Assembly: GCF_024362695.1 (NCBI RefSeq)
Contig: NC_065407.1
Span: 6,386,001 to 6,450,000, forward strand
DNA length: 64,000 nucleotides
DNA from: Pectinophora gossypiella
Taxonomy: Eukaryota; Arthropoda; Insecta; Lepidoptera; Gelechiidae
Reading direction: 5' to 3'
The position numbers and the translations under genes were made by a program. The notes under the pieces were generated by a model that saw nothing but the letters and a program-made list of their open reading frames with translations, was not told where the DNA came from and searched no databases. Positions 22,951-33,336 of the stretch are shown here, piece after piece (position 1 is the stretch's first letter; every line of letters starts with the position of its first letter).

Positions 22951-23062
22951 TCATCATATCATCATCATCATCAATTTAAGAGCCACGCTCTTGTCGGTGC
23001 AGCATTTTCCATGCTACTTTTTAGGGAAAAATAGGGCAGTGGTTTCCCTCTTGCCTTCCGCG
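22951..23062. repeat. (ATC)n followed by repeat R5
   Basis: An (ATC)n microsatellite leads into AGAGCCACGCTCTTGTCGGT and a GGGAAAAATAGGGCAGTGGT block. I recall it as a frequent lepidopteran repeat adjoining an ATC/GAT tail. No second copy here. Confidence 0.4.
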
Positions 23063-23403
23063 CCTTTCGTACATCATCATATAAGTACGATATAAAAAAT
23101 CTTATTAAATTCACTCAATTCGTACTTTTTATACAGAGTATAAAATACGATTACTCCGAATTTATTGACATGAAAATTAATTTTCCTTGACGTGTATCAG
23201 ATAACTGTCGGCGACAGATTTAATCAAAAATCAATCTAGATTAAGTAATAGCTGCGAATATTAAATAAAGTGCGAATGCATAAATAAAAAGTAAGTACAT
23301 AGATATAGGTTTATACAATGTTTGAAAATATGGAAGTTTTAGTCAATTCAAAATCGCTTTTTTAACGTCTGATAGGTATCCGATATACGTACTTACCAAT
23401 TTT
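23063..23403. other. No gene seen
   Basis: AT-rich sequence without recognised features. Confidence 0.5.
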
Positions 23404-23414
23404 TATAACAAACC

Positions 23415-23727
23415 CCTTTTTTTGACGTGACTTATTGTTGATTTGGCGCAGATGACATTAACTACTTGGCCGGATAAATGGGGAGCGTGAGGGTGCCCAG
23501 TTGGGCGCGAGCCTCGGCTCAGGGCGTAGTCTGAGAGGAAAAATATTAGAAAGAATTAATCGACCCTAGCGGGTCGATAGCGATAAGCGCTGATTGAGGG
23601 AAATCGTCAACCACGCCGGCGGGGTCGGTATCGGGGTCTTGAAGTGTTTGGTGTCGCGAGCTGATTGGCTGCCTCTATGGTTAGAGTAATCGGATCGTCG
23701 GGATCGTATATTACATCCTTCGGCCGC
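23415..23727 (-). mobile_element. LINE family J, 3' fragment with near-perfect TSD
   Basis: T-rich start (A tail on the minus strand), then GACGTGACTTATTGTTGATT and on into the reading frame of the RT C-terminus. Flanks TATAACAAACC (23404-23414) and TATAACACACC (23728-23738) differ at one of 11 bases. An internal deletion relative to the other copies removes about 40 bases near 23489. Confidence 0.87.
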
Positions 23728-24250
23728 TATAACACACCAAATAAGAAGTAAGACAGGTATTTTAGAAGCTAACAACAAACATTTGAAGTTTCGCCAAAAG
23801 CGTTCAAACTTTTAATAAATACAAATTGCTAGCAATTTGCAAACTTAACGTTTCTCGTCGTAAACTAGTAGTATAAAAGCAGTTAATAAAGCAGACAACC
23901 TCATAATATCTACGAAGCATTATAAGTTTATGAGGAAGTACGTGCAAAGATTCCAAAGTACTAAGTATCAACATACACTGCCCTTTCTACATGACGGTTC
24001 AAAACGCGTTGTTGAATAAAACCGCCAATGTAGTTTGTATAGTGCAAAAGTACACTACGTAGGAGTAAGTTATACATAATTAATTAGTAAAACATGCTTA
24101 TCCAACATCGAGGACAGAATGGCAAGTAGATGACAAAGTAATAAAGTCATGTAAGGAAATGTTCGTATTACAAATAGCTGCAAGTTATTTGATAGGGAAT
24201 ATTATACGGCTGTCTACCAAGAATCCATTGTTTTATCATCTCTTATTATA
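23728..24250. other. No gene seen
   Basis: AT-rich sequence without recognised features. Confidence 0.5.
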
Positions 24251-24496
24251 CAGGGTATTAGTGATATCGTAACAAATACTGAGGGGAATGATTCAGACCA
24301 TGATTCTGAATTGATATTAATTGGAATTTTTAACTCATAATTTTTAATTTAATTAATGTTTTTTTTGTTTTTTTTTATTATTATTTTCCGTTCCATACGG
24401 CGACGGAAAATTCCACTTGTTGTCATCTCATAATCACGGCCTGAATTATCCCTTAAAGTATTCGTTACGATGTCACTAACTCACTAACACCCTGTA
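24251..24496. mobile_element. Foldback MITE family C, copy 3
   Basis: Begins CAGGGTATTAGTGATATCGT and ends ACTAACACCCTGTA. The ends are inverted copies. ACTCACTAAC near the right end is a small internal duplication. Confidence 0.83.
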
Positions 24497-24749
24497 TAAA
24501 AACATATTCATAAACTGAGGCAAGAAAAATTTCTTCTGTTCTATTAAATACTCTGTGGATTTTGAGACGTCAATTATTTATTATACTGTACAGTGAGTTA
24601 ACGCATTCTTATTTACGAGCTTGCTGCCGTTTAAGACTAATGCACACCCCGGACATTTCATACGAAACACCTCGTTTTACACGGACACTACATATTGGCG
24701 TTATCGTACACGCGCATCTGTGTGTGAGTCGTTTGACACCATACGATTG

Positions 24750-24958
24750 AAGACTAAAGTAAGACCGAAGGGGGTGAGGTACACCCAGCTCAGTCGCTGG
24801 TAGGTAGCGGAGAGTTGCCGTTCTCTACGTAGTGATATTCCTTCTTCTATAACTAAAGTGAGACCCAGCGGGGGTGAGGTAAATGTAGCTACGAATTGGT
24901 GCGAGACGGAGAGGTATCGTATTATATTTAGTATGATTCTTTATTCTATGGCTGAACT
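24750..24958 (+). repeat. Two-unit diverged tandem repeat (~104 bp)
   Basis: Unit 1 (about 24750-24856) and unit 2 (about 24857-24958) share ACTAAAGTRAGACC, then GGGGGTGAGGTA, a CGGAGAG block and TTCTTCTAT/TTTATTCTAT ends. Divergence is substantial, so the duplication is old. Confidence 0.6.
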
Positions 24959-25804
24959 GTACCTAAATTACTGAAATAATAAGGATAAAACGATAAATTG
25001 GTTTTGAAATCCCAAGATCTGAATGTCAAGATCGTCTATGTAGTATAGTATCGCGTAATAACGAATATATTGGCCCATAATAATAACAAGATATAGAAAT
25101 ACACCAGCGGTAGTCCTGGCGTCAGGATGGCCGGTGTAGGTAATTATGCGACTTTCAATTTCATACTCAAATTTTTTGGGTACTGTTTGCCTTTTGGGAC
25201 AGTTTAAGTAGTTTTTCTGAATACACCTATGTTTTTACTTAATTAAAATATACGACGTCGTGATGTTCAGAAATATGTTACAGCTACCTTCACCATCCGG
25301 TGTCGGCCCTTACTCGTTTATATTTTCCCACTTGCCTCCGAAGATAAGGTGCTAAACGCATTCTATGTCTTTCCTTTAGTCTTAGTCTAGAAAATAAATT
25401 AAATAAGTACAGAAAGAAAGAATAATCTGTTTTCTCCTTGATTTTGATTCTTACGCATAAATCTGCTTACCAGCAATGAGGTCAATAGGCTTATTGCTAA
25501 TCTAATTTGATCACGTGTAAACCTTGGATTTGTGACCCCGCGAATGTACCCACATACATACAGAGGCACGTCCTTAATCCCCATAGGGATCGGCTAAGGA
25601 ACGTAGGTAACAAAAATAAATTTGGTCAAGGACGGAAAGACGAACAGCATAAGCTTCGTAATAAGGTCCCGTCCCGTTACCTTAGGTACTGCACACTAAA
25701 ATGCAACTAAATCTACTTTATAATCTGCTACGTCTCGGTCTAGTATAGTATTAAATGTGTTCCTCCAGATATTAAAACACTTGTAATGTATACATACCTA
25801 CATT

Positions 25805-25953
25805 GATTTAAAAGATGTGTTGCAGTTTCTTGTCATTTCCTCACCTCAGCCATAAGACCTTGCGAAATGACGTAAGTAAATTCAAAAATGTTAAATTGAC
25901 CTGCAACATGTTTATCCATGATAATTACGCTGAATAAATGATTCTGATTTCTG
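25805..25953 (-). repeat. Dispersed repeat family R4, copy 2
   Basis: Inverted relative to 22793: AAAAGATGTGTTGCAGTTTC to GCTGAATAAATGATTCTGAT. Confidence 0.65.
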
Positions 25954-26099
25954 AGTGACCTAATAATCATGTCAATATCGGACCTATCGCGATCCTCAGT
26001 AATGAGGGAACGATGAAGAAGATCGGATGCATGAGACGGAGATTTTCTGGCAACTTTAAGCCTAATGCGATATCCGAAGCGTTCGTTGAGTGAAAATTT

Positions 26100-26219
26100 T
26101 GCTAACCCGGTGTGTTTTGAACCTGGGGCATACTAACCCGATGTCGTTTTAGTGCGATAAAATTTATTATTTGAAAATCGGGTTAGTACACCCCGGGTTC
26201 AAAACACACCGGGTTAGCA
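26100..26219. mobile_element. 43-bp-arm palindrome, probable foldback MITE
   Basis: Arms 26100-26142 and 26177-26219 are reverse complements at 40 of 43 bases, around a 34-nt loop. Arm ends read GCTAACCCGGTGTGTTTTGA. No ORF. It may be a small foldback transposon. Confidence 0.85.
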
Positions 26220-26508
26220 ACACACGGACCCAAGTTTTTTATAGGCACCTTTCGAGTTTGTATGTACACATTGAAATATGACGCGTTTCAACGCGGTTTC
26301 ATTCAAACTCCCGCTTACAGCCCCGGAATGCTCCTGGTACCAGTGGCGACCCTAGGGTGGGGCGAGGTGTGCCACCGCATCGGGGGCCGAAATGAGGGGG
26401 GAGGCTGAAGGGTGCCACTTTGAGATCTTGCACCACCTAAATATTTTACTAGGGCCGCCACTGCCTGGTACCTGAGTGTGCTTTATTTTTTATTCTTAAA
26501 GGTATCTG

Positions 26509-26845
26509 TTAACACCGTGGTCTAGTGGTTAGAGCGTTAGGCTCACGATCTGGAGGTCCGGGTTCGATCCCCGATGGGGACATTGTCGAAATCACTTTGT
26601 GAGACTGTCCTTTGTTTGGTAAGGACTTTTCAGGCTTGAATCACCTGATTGTCCGAAAAAGTAAGATGATTCCGTGCTTCGGAGGGCACGTTAAGCCGTA
26701 GGTCCCGGCTATTAGCCGTAAAAAACACCTCCACCAACCCGCATTGGAGTAGCGTGGTGGAGTATGCTCCATACCCCCTCCGGTTGATTGAGGGGAGGCC
26801 TGTGCCCAGCTGTGGGACGTATATAGGCTATTTATGTTATGTTAT
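26509..26845 (+). mobile_element. SINE-B, most complete copy
   Basis: Head CCGTGGTCTAGTGGTTAGAG with a clear A box, B box GGGTTCGATCCC, body with ATTGTCGAAATCACTTTGTG, RTE-like end AGGGGAGGCCTGTGCCCAGC and a (TTATG)n tail. Possible 7-bp duplication GTATCTG at 26502-26508 and 26846-26852. Confidence 0.88.
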
Positions 26846-27200
26846 GTATCTGGTAGGCTACCTACTAACCCACAACACAACGTACTTACTCTGTTACGAC
26901 GTAACGATTAATATAATCTAATTCTTTAAAAAATAATTCTGCATTTATTCCACAGAGTAGGTCAACCAATTCTGACTTCACCAGTCTATTCCAATCTATA
27001 CAATCCATTCATCAACCCAATACGCTACAAACGTTATCTGGTGTTAATTGCAGTAATACCTATAAATACTTATACAAAGTCGTGGAAACCAGTTGGACGA
27101 GGTTGACCTCGTGGGCAAGTGTGATGCAATTTTTGCCATAAAACTTATTTATAACCAGTGGCATGGCATTCCTTATTGTGGATTCTTCATCGTATATTAT

Positions 27201-27581
27201 AACAGCCTCCGCGGTCCAGTGGTTGAGCGTTGGGCTCACGATCCGGAGGTCCCGGGTTCGAATCCTGGTGGAGACATATCACAAAAATCACTTTGTGATC
27301 CCTGGTTTGGTTAGGAAATTACAGGCTGATCACCTGATTATCCGAAAGAAAGATGATCCGTGCTTCGGAAAGCACGTTAAGCCGTTGGTCCCGGTTACTA
27401 CTTACTTATGTAACTTATTTACTTCACTACTTAATTATGTAACTTACATACTTATGTAAGTAAGTAGTCGTTACATGAACCATGTCAGGAGCCTTAGGCG
27501 GCTCAATAATAACCCTGCCACCAGGGATGATACATGAGGTTGGTAATCCACCTCACAACCCACACGATAAGAAGAAGAAGA
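27201..27581 (+). mobile_element. SINE-A, copy 3, with TSD
   Basis: Full tRNA-like head (CGGTCCAGTGGTTGAGCGTT, GGGTTCGAATCC), body, TGTAAGTAAGTAGTCGTTAC block and (GAA)n tail. Flanks ATCGTATATTAT (27189-27200) and ATCGTTTATTAT (27582-27593) match at 11 of 12 bases. Confidence 0.9.
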
Positions 27582-27624
27582 ATCGTTTATTATTCGATAA
27601 AAAATGAAATTTAAATTTTAGTTA

Positions 27625-27785
27625 CAAACATATATACATAAACTCACACCTATTTCCCACCGGGGTAAGCAGAGACTATGGAATCCCATTAGCTTCGATC
27701 CTGACATACTTACTTCTATAGTTTCTTCTACATTCATCAATCGTTTCACACACGCACGTCGGGTCAGAGAAGATCTTACTTCTCT
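27625..27785. repeat. Dispersed repeat family R1, copy 4
   Basis: CCCACCGGGGTAAGCAGAGA and ATCGTTTCACACACGCACGT blocks as in 405-600. Confidence 0.6.
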
Positions 27786-27860
27786 ATTCTTAAAAATATA
27801 TTACGTGTTTTTATGTTATAAACTAATTGTCTTACTACAAAACGTACCGAAAAATTTGCC

Positions 27861-27958
27861 GTGGAATTTACTGTCGGAAAATTCCACTTGATATCAACTT
27901 AGAATCATGGTCTGAATCATATGTCAAAGTTTTCGTTACAATGTCACTAACACCCTGT
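27861..27958. mobile_element. MITE family C, half copy
   Basis: Contains the right arm only, from GGAAAATTCCACTTGATATC to ACAATGTCACTAACACCCTG. Confidence 0.7.
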
Positions 27959-28626
27959 TTATTTATATATTTATTTCTCTATTATTTATTCTACATTCCT
28001 TGGCACTAAAAGTATAATGTATTTACAAAGTATAATTAAAGGCAAGAGGATACTTAAATAGGCATTTTATGACAAAGTGTCATTAGTAAATTCATACTTA
28101 GTTAGTACTATACTTTAACGAAAGTTTGCATGTTTAGTGACGTGTCTACGTAGTATTACGTACTTTTATGCTTAGTGCTCCGTTTATAACCGCTATAAAG
28201 TTTTAAAATAGTGTTCTGTCAGCTACTTATCTCATGAAGTCATTATCAAAACTTCTTGTAAATTACGACCATAATTTAAGATACTTAATAAAAATGTTGT
28301 ACAATTTTATTTCGGCGATAATCGGCATAGGTAAATCTTGTTTACGAGTTATAAAGATAAAGCGACTTATAAGAATATCCGGGATGAGTAGCAACATAGT
28401 ACTAATACCCTGACTCCGTCTGCCTAATTCTAACTAGGCTATCACTAAAGAGACATAGCGCTAAGATTTTTTTTATCATATAGAGATACGATGTTGATAA
28501 AGCTTCTAAAGTACCTAACCTACAAAACTGTAGAAAAGGGCATATCACCATAAAATCATCTCGACTTACGGGATGGTTTTTATAGCTTTCCAGAAATTCA
28601 ATAGTTCATTGATTATTAGAACAAAA
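27959..28626. other. No gene seen
   Basis: AT-rich sequence without recognised features. Confidence 0.5.
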
Positions 28627-29260
28627 CCAGCCGTGGTAGCCCAGATGGCATTAACTACTTGGCCGGACAAATGGGGAGCGCTGAAAGCTCTCACCCGGTA
28701 CAACGTTTAAGACAACAGGCCTGAGGGTGCCCAGTTGGGCGCGAAGCTCGGCTCAGGGCGTCGTCTGAGAGGCAAAATATTTGAAAGAATTAATCGACTC
28801 TAGTGGGTCGATAGCGATAAGCGCTGATTGAGGGAAATCGTCGACCACGCCGGCGGGGCCGGTATAGGGGTAGCCCAGTTGGAAGAACTCTTGACTCTTA
28901 CTGTAAAGTCGCAGGTTCCATATACCCGTTAAATGGGTTCCTGTACTCAAATTGCGCAGAAAATACAGATTACCTTTAAATACTATGAAAATTTACTTTT
29001 AATTATTATAAGTAATGACGCCGTTGATTTCGTGTTATCTTTATCAAAGGCTCCCGCCGTTCAAATCATTCTTTTTAACAGGTACTTAGCAAAAAAAAGC
29101 ACTTGGTGAAGGAAAAACTCGTGAGGGTTTCCTCACGATGTTGTCCAAGAAATGCATTTTCAGACTGCTTTTCCTGGCTGCTTTTCCTTTCGCGGGTTGG
29201 AAGGTCAGACAGGCAGTCGCTTCTGTAATAAACCGGATCTGTCAAATCTTCAAGGTTTTG
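28627..29260 (+). mobile_element. SINE-D, copy interrupted by a LINE fragment
   Basis: The head GCCGTGGTAGCCCAG at about 28630-28644 resumes at 28871 with TAGCCCAGTTGGAAGAACTC and a B-box region GCAGGTTCCATATA (mutated). The distal body reappears at 29100-29260 (GGTGAAGGAAAAACTCGTGA, GGGTTGGAAGGTCAGACAGG). The middle is poorly conserved, so two SINE pieces are possible. Confidence 0.7.
28645..28868 (-). mobile_element. LINE family J, fragment inserted in SINE-D
   Basis: Matches family J from GATGGCATTAACTACTTGGC to CCGGCGGGGCCGGTATAGGG. Flanked by GGTAGCCCAG at 28635-28644 and 28869-28878 (10 bp). Unlike other copies it lacks the last ~35 bases and the A tail, so either the 3' end was lost or the match of flanks is partly due to shared CCCAG/CGCAG sequence. 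Confidence 0.8.
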
Positions 29261-30312
29261 TTTTGCGCGTATGTTATCCGATACGCTTTGTCAAACGAAT
29301 ACCTCCGAGTAAGCGGTACGTAATAGCATTATGATGGTGGATTTAATCAGATTACTTCCAGCCAGTGTCCATACACAACTATGTCAATCCTCAGCTGCAG
29401 GGCTTCTAATCTAATCTAGATCGAAACCTAGACCGAATTACTGGCCACATTTTGCATAATTAGTTACTAAGGTCCTTTTGTCGACTGTTTAAGTGATTGT
29501 CGCGAGCTTGCTGTATGATTCATTGAAGTATTTCTCAGATATTAATCGATGCAAATCATTGTTCTTTGTCAAGAATTCGATTATCAATAACTGAACTGTA
29601 ACCATAGAGGACGGCATTTGTGATTGTTCTGAAAATTCTATCGCGTCTTATTATAGAAATCTGGACTGCATCACCTTCGTTATAAAGACATCTTTAATTT
29701 CCTTCAAATATACTTAAACTGCCTTTAAACTAAAAGGATTCTACTTTTAGAACAAATTCATGACACTTATACAAGTCTCGATAGAAAATAACAGGCTGTC
29801 CTAAATAAACTAGGCAACTCGTTTCCCCTCTTTTATCAAACTCTTAGGCGTATAACCTACATCAAAATCCAATTACCATACTTCCTTAATACCCTCGAGC
29901 ACCATACCCGTATCATTGTTAGAACTAGAAACAAAGTCAATCCGTAACATAAAACAAAGCCTTGCAACATGTTTATTATGGAGCTGACGGGTTAGACCGC
30001 GATCATACTGGAGACTATGGACGTGCGCGATCGTCATTCAACTGTAGTTTTGTGCGCAATCAACTTGCGTCGACCCTCGACGTCAGCTTTGACTGTAGCA
30101 GAGTGCAAACTCCTTTTTACCGTCAATCACTTTAAATTTCGACATTCTCATTCCATTTCACAATTCCTCTTATTCTGCTCTAACTCATTACATCTTCGAC
30201 CTTGATAAGGGTAACATCTATATTACTGTGGCCGTGTCCACTATCTTTAACTGTGATCTACTTGTCCATTACATGTCATTTTCTTTATATTGTATTTTAT
30301 ATATTATCGGTT
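29261..30312. other. Non-coding stretch
   Basis: No exon, SINE or MITE identified. The short open frames at about 30017-30384 have no recognisable domain. Confidence 0.5.
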
Positions 30313-30412
30313 TTTTCAAGCTTGAATCACCTGATTGTCCGAAAAAGTAGGCAAGATGATTCCGTGCTTCGGAGGGCGCGTTAAGCCGTTGGTCCCGGCT
30401 ATTAGCGGTCAA
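30313..30412 (+). mobile_element. SINE-B, internal fragment
   Basis: CTTGAATCACCTGATTGTCC to GTTGGTCCCGGCTATTAGC, matching 26630-26717; head and tail absent. Confidence 0.75.
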
Positions 30413-30633
30413 CTGTGACTTCAAGTTCCTATTTGTGAAGTGCCAATTAATAAACTGTTTACTGTTTGATTCCTGTCTTACTACTACTACTTTCTTCTCC
30501 TGGCCTGCACGTCGGGACTCCGGGCCTCCATCTCCACAATACTAATCGCAAGCGGCCCACCTGTAATTAGCCAAGAGAACTCTTATTTTGGTGGATACCA
30601 CTACTCTATGCATTCGTACCTGCCCCCGGATGA

Positions 30634-30705
30634 GAGCCCTCAACGCATTTGTCCGGCCGAATAGTGAATGCTACCCGAGGCAAATTTTCAATGTCACGTC
30701 AATAA
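30634..30705 (+). mobile_element. LINE family J, old degraded 3' end
   Basis: GATGAGAGCCCTCAACGCAT then TTTGTCCGGCCGAATAGTGA and ATGTCACGTCAATAAAATAA correspond to the family J 3' UTR with many substitutions. Confidence 0.65.
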
Positions 30706-30971
30706 AATAAGCTCTGGCCTGCGAAGACTGCTAAAATGACCGTCATAATATTTAATAACGGCGCTGTTCAAGTATCAGTCATTCCCGCTTCCTACCTTTT
30801 CCTATCACCCGGCGGCGCTCATTCATTTATCGAACACGCACCAAAGTGCACCCAGCCATCTGAATTATCATCTCCGAGGGCCCTCGTTGAGCAACGGTGT
30901 CCCCAGGGACAAATCTTCAGTTTACAGCGCATCCTTAAGTTTTCCCACCTTCTCTGTCTCTTCTGTCAATC

Positions 30972-31238
30972 ACAACAGGACCCCGATACACACCCCGCCG
31001 GCGTGGTCGACGATTTCCCTCAATCAGCGCTTTTCGCTATCGATCCACTAGGGTCGATAAATTCTTTCAAATATTTTTCCTCTCAGACGACGTCCTGAGC
31101 CGAGGTTCGCGCCTAACTGGTCACCCTCAGGCCTGTTGTCTTAAACTTTGTACCGGGTGAGAGCCTTCAGCGCTCCCCATTTGTCCGGCCAAGTAGTTAA
31201 TGCGATCTGCGGCAAATTACAATAAGTCACGTCAAAAA
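30972..31238 (+). mobile_element. LINE family J, 3' fragment
   Basis: Starts in the RT C-terminal codons (CAGGACCCCGATACACACCC) and runs through the stop region and 3' UTR to TAAGTCACGTCAAAAAAAA. The target duplication is ambiguous. Confidence 0.85.
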
Positions 31239-31811
31239 AAATCATAACCGCCCTTTTTGCTCAAACAACCAAGACCAAAGAAGCTCTTTACCACAACACA
31301 AACAAACGTCACAGACACGCGCACGCTTGACACACGCAAGTATGATCGGCACCTTACCGCTTGCTGTAGAGTCCTGTAGCCAGGCATCCGTGACCATCAT
31401 CTTGACGTTTCAATTAGGACCACAGATTAAATACAGAGGAAACGAAGCCACCGGACGAGATTCCATGTCTGACGGGAGATAATCTGATGCGGATTATGTT
31501 TTTACTGTTTCGCTGGTAAATATGGACGTGTCTTCATTTGTTATTGTACACTTGATAAGACCTCTGGTCTGGTATAAAACAGATGAGCACAAGTCTGAGA
31601 GCGCCTGTAGGTAATATCTGTCGCAGTGAAGCCACAAGTCAAAAGTAGACAACTGACAGTCACACGTGTATGGAAGTTCTAAAATAAATAATTTTCTGAA
31701 AAATATCAATTCATACCAGACAAATTCTCATGTAAATAGTTTTATCGCATTGCCCAGGACTTTTTTGTGACGTGATTAGTGCTTATTGTCGAGGAAACGA
31801 TTTTACACTAG
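31239..31811. other. No gene seen
   Basis: No recognisable element between the family J fragment and the inverted sequence at 31812. Confidence 0.45.
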
Positions 31812-31836
31812 CAGGGCTAACATGCGCAACGTGATA
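31812..31836 (+). repeat. Left member of an inverted pair flanking the LINE
   Basis: Begins AGGGCTAACATGC and pairs, as reverse complement, with 36601-36625 at 22 of 25 bases. See that entry. Confidence 0.75.
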
Positions 31837-32161
31837 AAATTATCGATCGATTCAATAAATTTTAACGAAATCGATAAGTTTGTTTTTTCCGTGTCACGTG
31901 ACTTTGTTCGTATTTGGACAGAACGACATGACTTATGTGGGTTCACATATTAGCACCCATCGACAAAACGACATAATTATATCGTCAGAATCGATAAAAT
32001 GTTTTGTTGAAAATCTTTTTTTTCGCGGGTAGACTTTGACCTGTCAATACGTGTTTAATTAGCTCTGCATATTATATTTATTTAAAATTAACTAATTGGA
32101 TATGCAATAAGTTTGAAGTTACCTAAGCCTAGACTGTGACACCACTCGCTCTCTCACAAAC

Positions 32162-32875
32162 TTGCAACACTGCACCGCCATGGATAGCACAGCTGACCAA
32201 TTGCTGAAAACTATGAGTGAATTATCAACTATGTTCAGCTCCAGGATGAGTGAGTTTGAGAAGAACTTTCGCCCAGACAGCACTCCCTCTAATCACACTG
32301 TAAAGTCACTGGCAGCTGAGTACGCTTCATTCAAGTCGTTTGTATGGAAGTCACTTGATGTCCTTCGATCGCAAGTCGAGCTCCTTGTACAGGCCCTGGA
32401 TCGTATGGAGACTCACACCCGAAGAAAAGTCCTGCTCTTCCATGGGATCAAAGAAGAAGATGGTGAGATTACTGCTGACAAAATTCTGCCAATATTAACC
32501 TCCCAAATGAAGTTGTGCAAAGTCAACGCTGAGTGTTTTGAGTCCTGCCATAGATTGGGAAGTAAAAGGAGCAATAACCGGCCCATACTGGTGCGTTTTG
32601 CCACCATGAAGTTAAGATCCTCGGTATGGAATACCAAAACCACTTTGAAGGGATCCAAGATTTCGGTATCCGAATTCCTAACAAAGTCGCGACAGGATTT
32701 CTTCGTGTCAGCCCGAAACCACTTTGGCGTGAGGAATTGCTGGTCGTCGGAGGGAAACATTATTGTTCTGTTGCCAGATAAGTCGCGTAGGAAGATATTT
32801 TGCCAGGCCGATCTTAATGCCCTGATGGAACAGTTTCCAAAGCGCAAATCTGTAGCGGCGGCGGCGGACATTTGA
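32162..32875 (+). CDS. LINE ORF1 (RNA-binding chaperone-like protein)
   Basis: ORF1 proteins of non-LTR elements bind the element RNA and form the transposition ribonucleoprotein. The 237-codon frame has a heptad-like, probably coiled-coil N-terminal third (to about residue 80) and then an L1 ORF1-like RRM and C-terminal segment (KVLLFHGIKEE, ILVRFATMKLRSSVW, KISVSEFLTKSR). No CCHC zinc knuckle is present. The second ATG at 32180 has the better context (CACCGCCATGG) and may be the true start, giving 231 residues. It is upstream of ORF2 in the same element. Assignment to the CR1/Daphne-like group is an inference. Confidence 0.82.
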   Translation: MQHCTAMDSTADQLLKTMSELSTMFSSRMSEFEKNFRPDSTPSNHTVKSLAAEYASFKSFVWKSLDVLRSQVELLVQALDRMETHTRRKVLLFHGIKEEDGEITADKILPILTSQMKLCKVNAECFESCHRLGSKRSNNRPILVRFATMKLRSSVWNTKTTLKGSKISVSEFLTKSRQDFFVSARNHFGVRNCWSSEGNIIVLLPDKSRRKIFCQADLNALMEQFPKRKSVAAAADI

Positions 32876-33336
32876 TTGCGGAATGCACTTGTAATTTGGC
32901 CGGGTTATATTGTATTTCGAATTTATATTGCTTTCTTTTTCAAATCGCAGGGTATGTTATCATTATTATTTAACTTCTAATTTGTAACTGTTCAACAACT
33001 TAATCAAAATTTTTATATAATTCTCTTAATTGTAGGTTAACAAAATATTGTTTTGATTCCTTTCAGTTGACGTTTAAGTTAAGATGACATGTCATGATGA
33101 CAGTTCCTGCGTTTTGTTTTTGCTTTTTTTCTGCTTCTTTTTTTTTTCGCATTGTTATGTATTGTGTTGTGTTTATAAAGTTAGTTAAGTTCAGAATCTT
33201 TCTGGTCAACCCTAGGCTGGGTATAATGAGGGTATAATAGTGATCTACTTTAAAAAAATAAAGAATTAATTAGCTTAAGTTATACATATATATTTATTTA
33301 CTTTATTATTATTTATCTATAAAATAGACTATTAGT

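Noticed and set aside
26511..26580. Possible functional tRNA gene
   Set aside because: A and B boxes are present, but the head continues directly into a SINE body and recurs with it elsewhere, and acceptor-stem pairing is not evident. Treated as a SINE head. Same for the other tRNA-like heads.
32413..32871. 152-codon open frame on the minus strand
   Set aside because: Exactly antisense to LINE ORF1; a shadow of the real frame.
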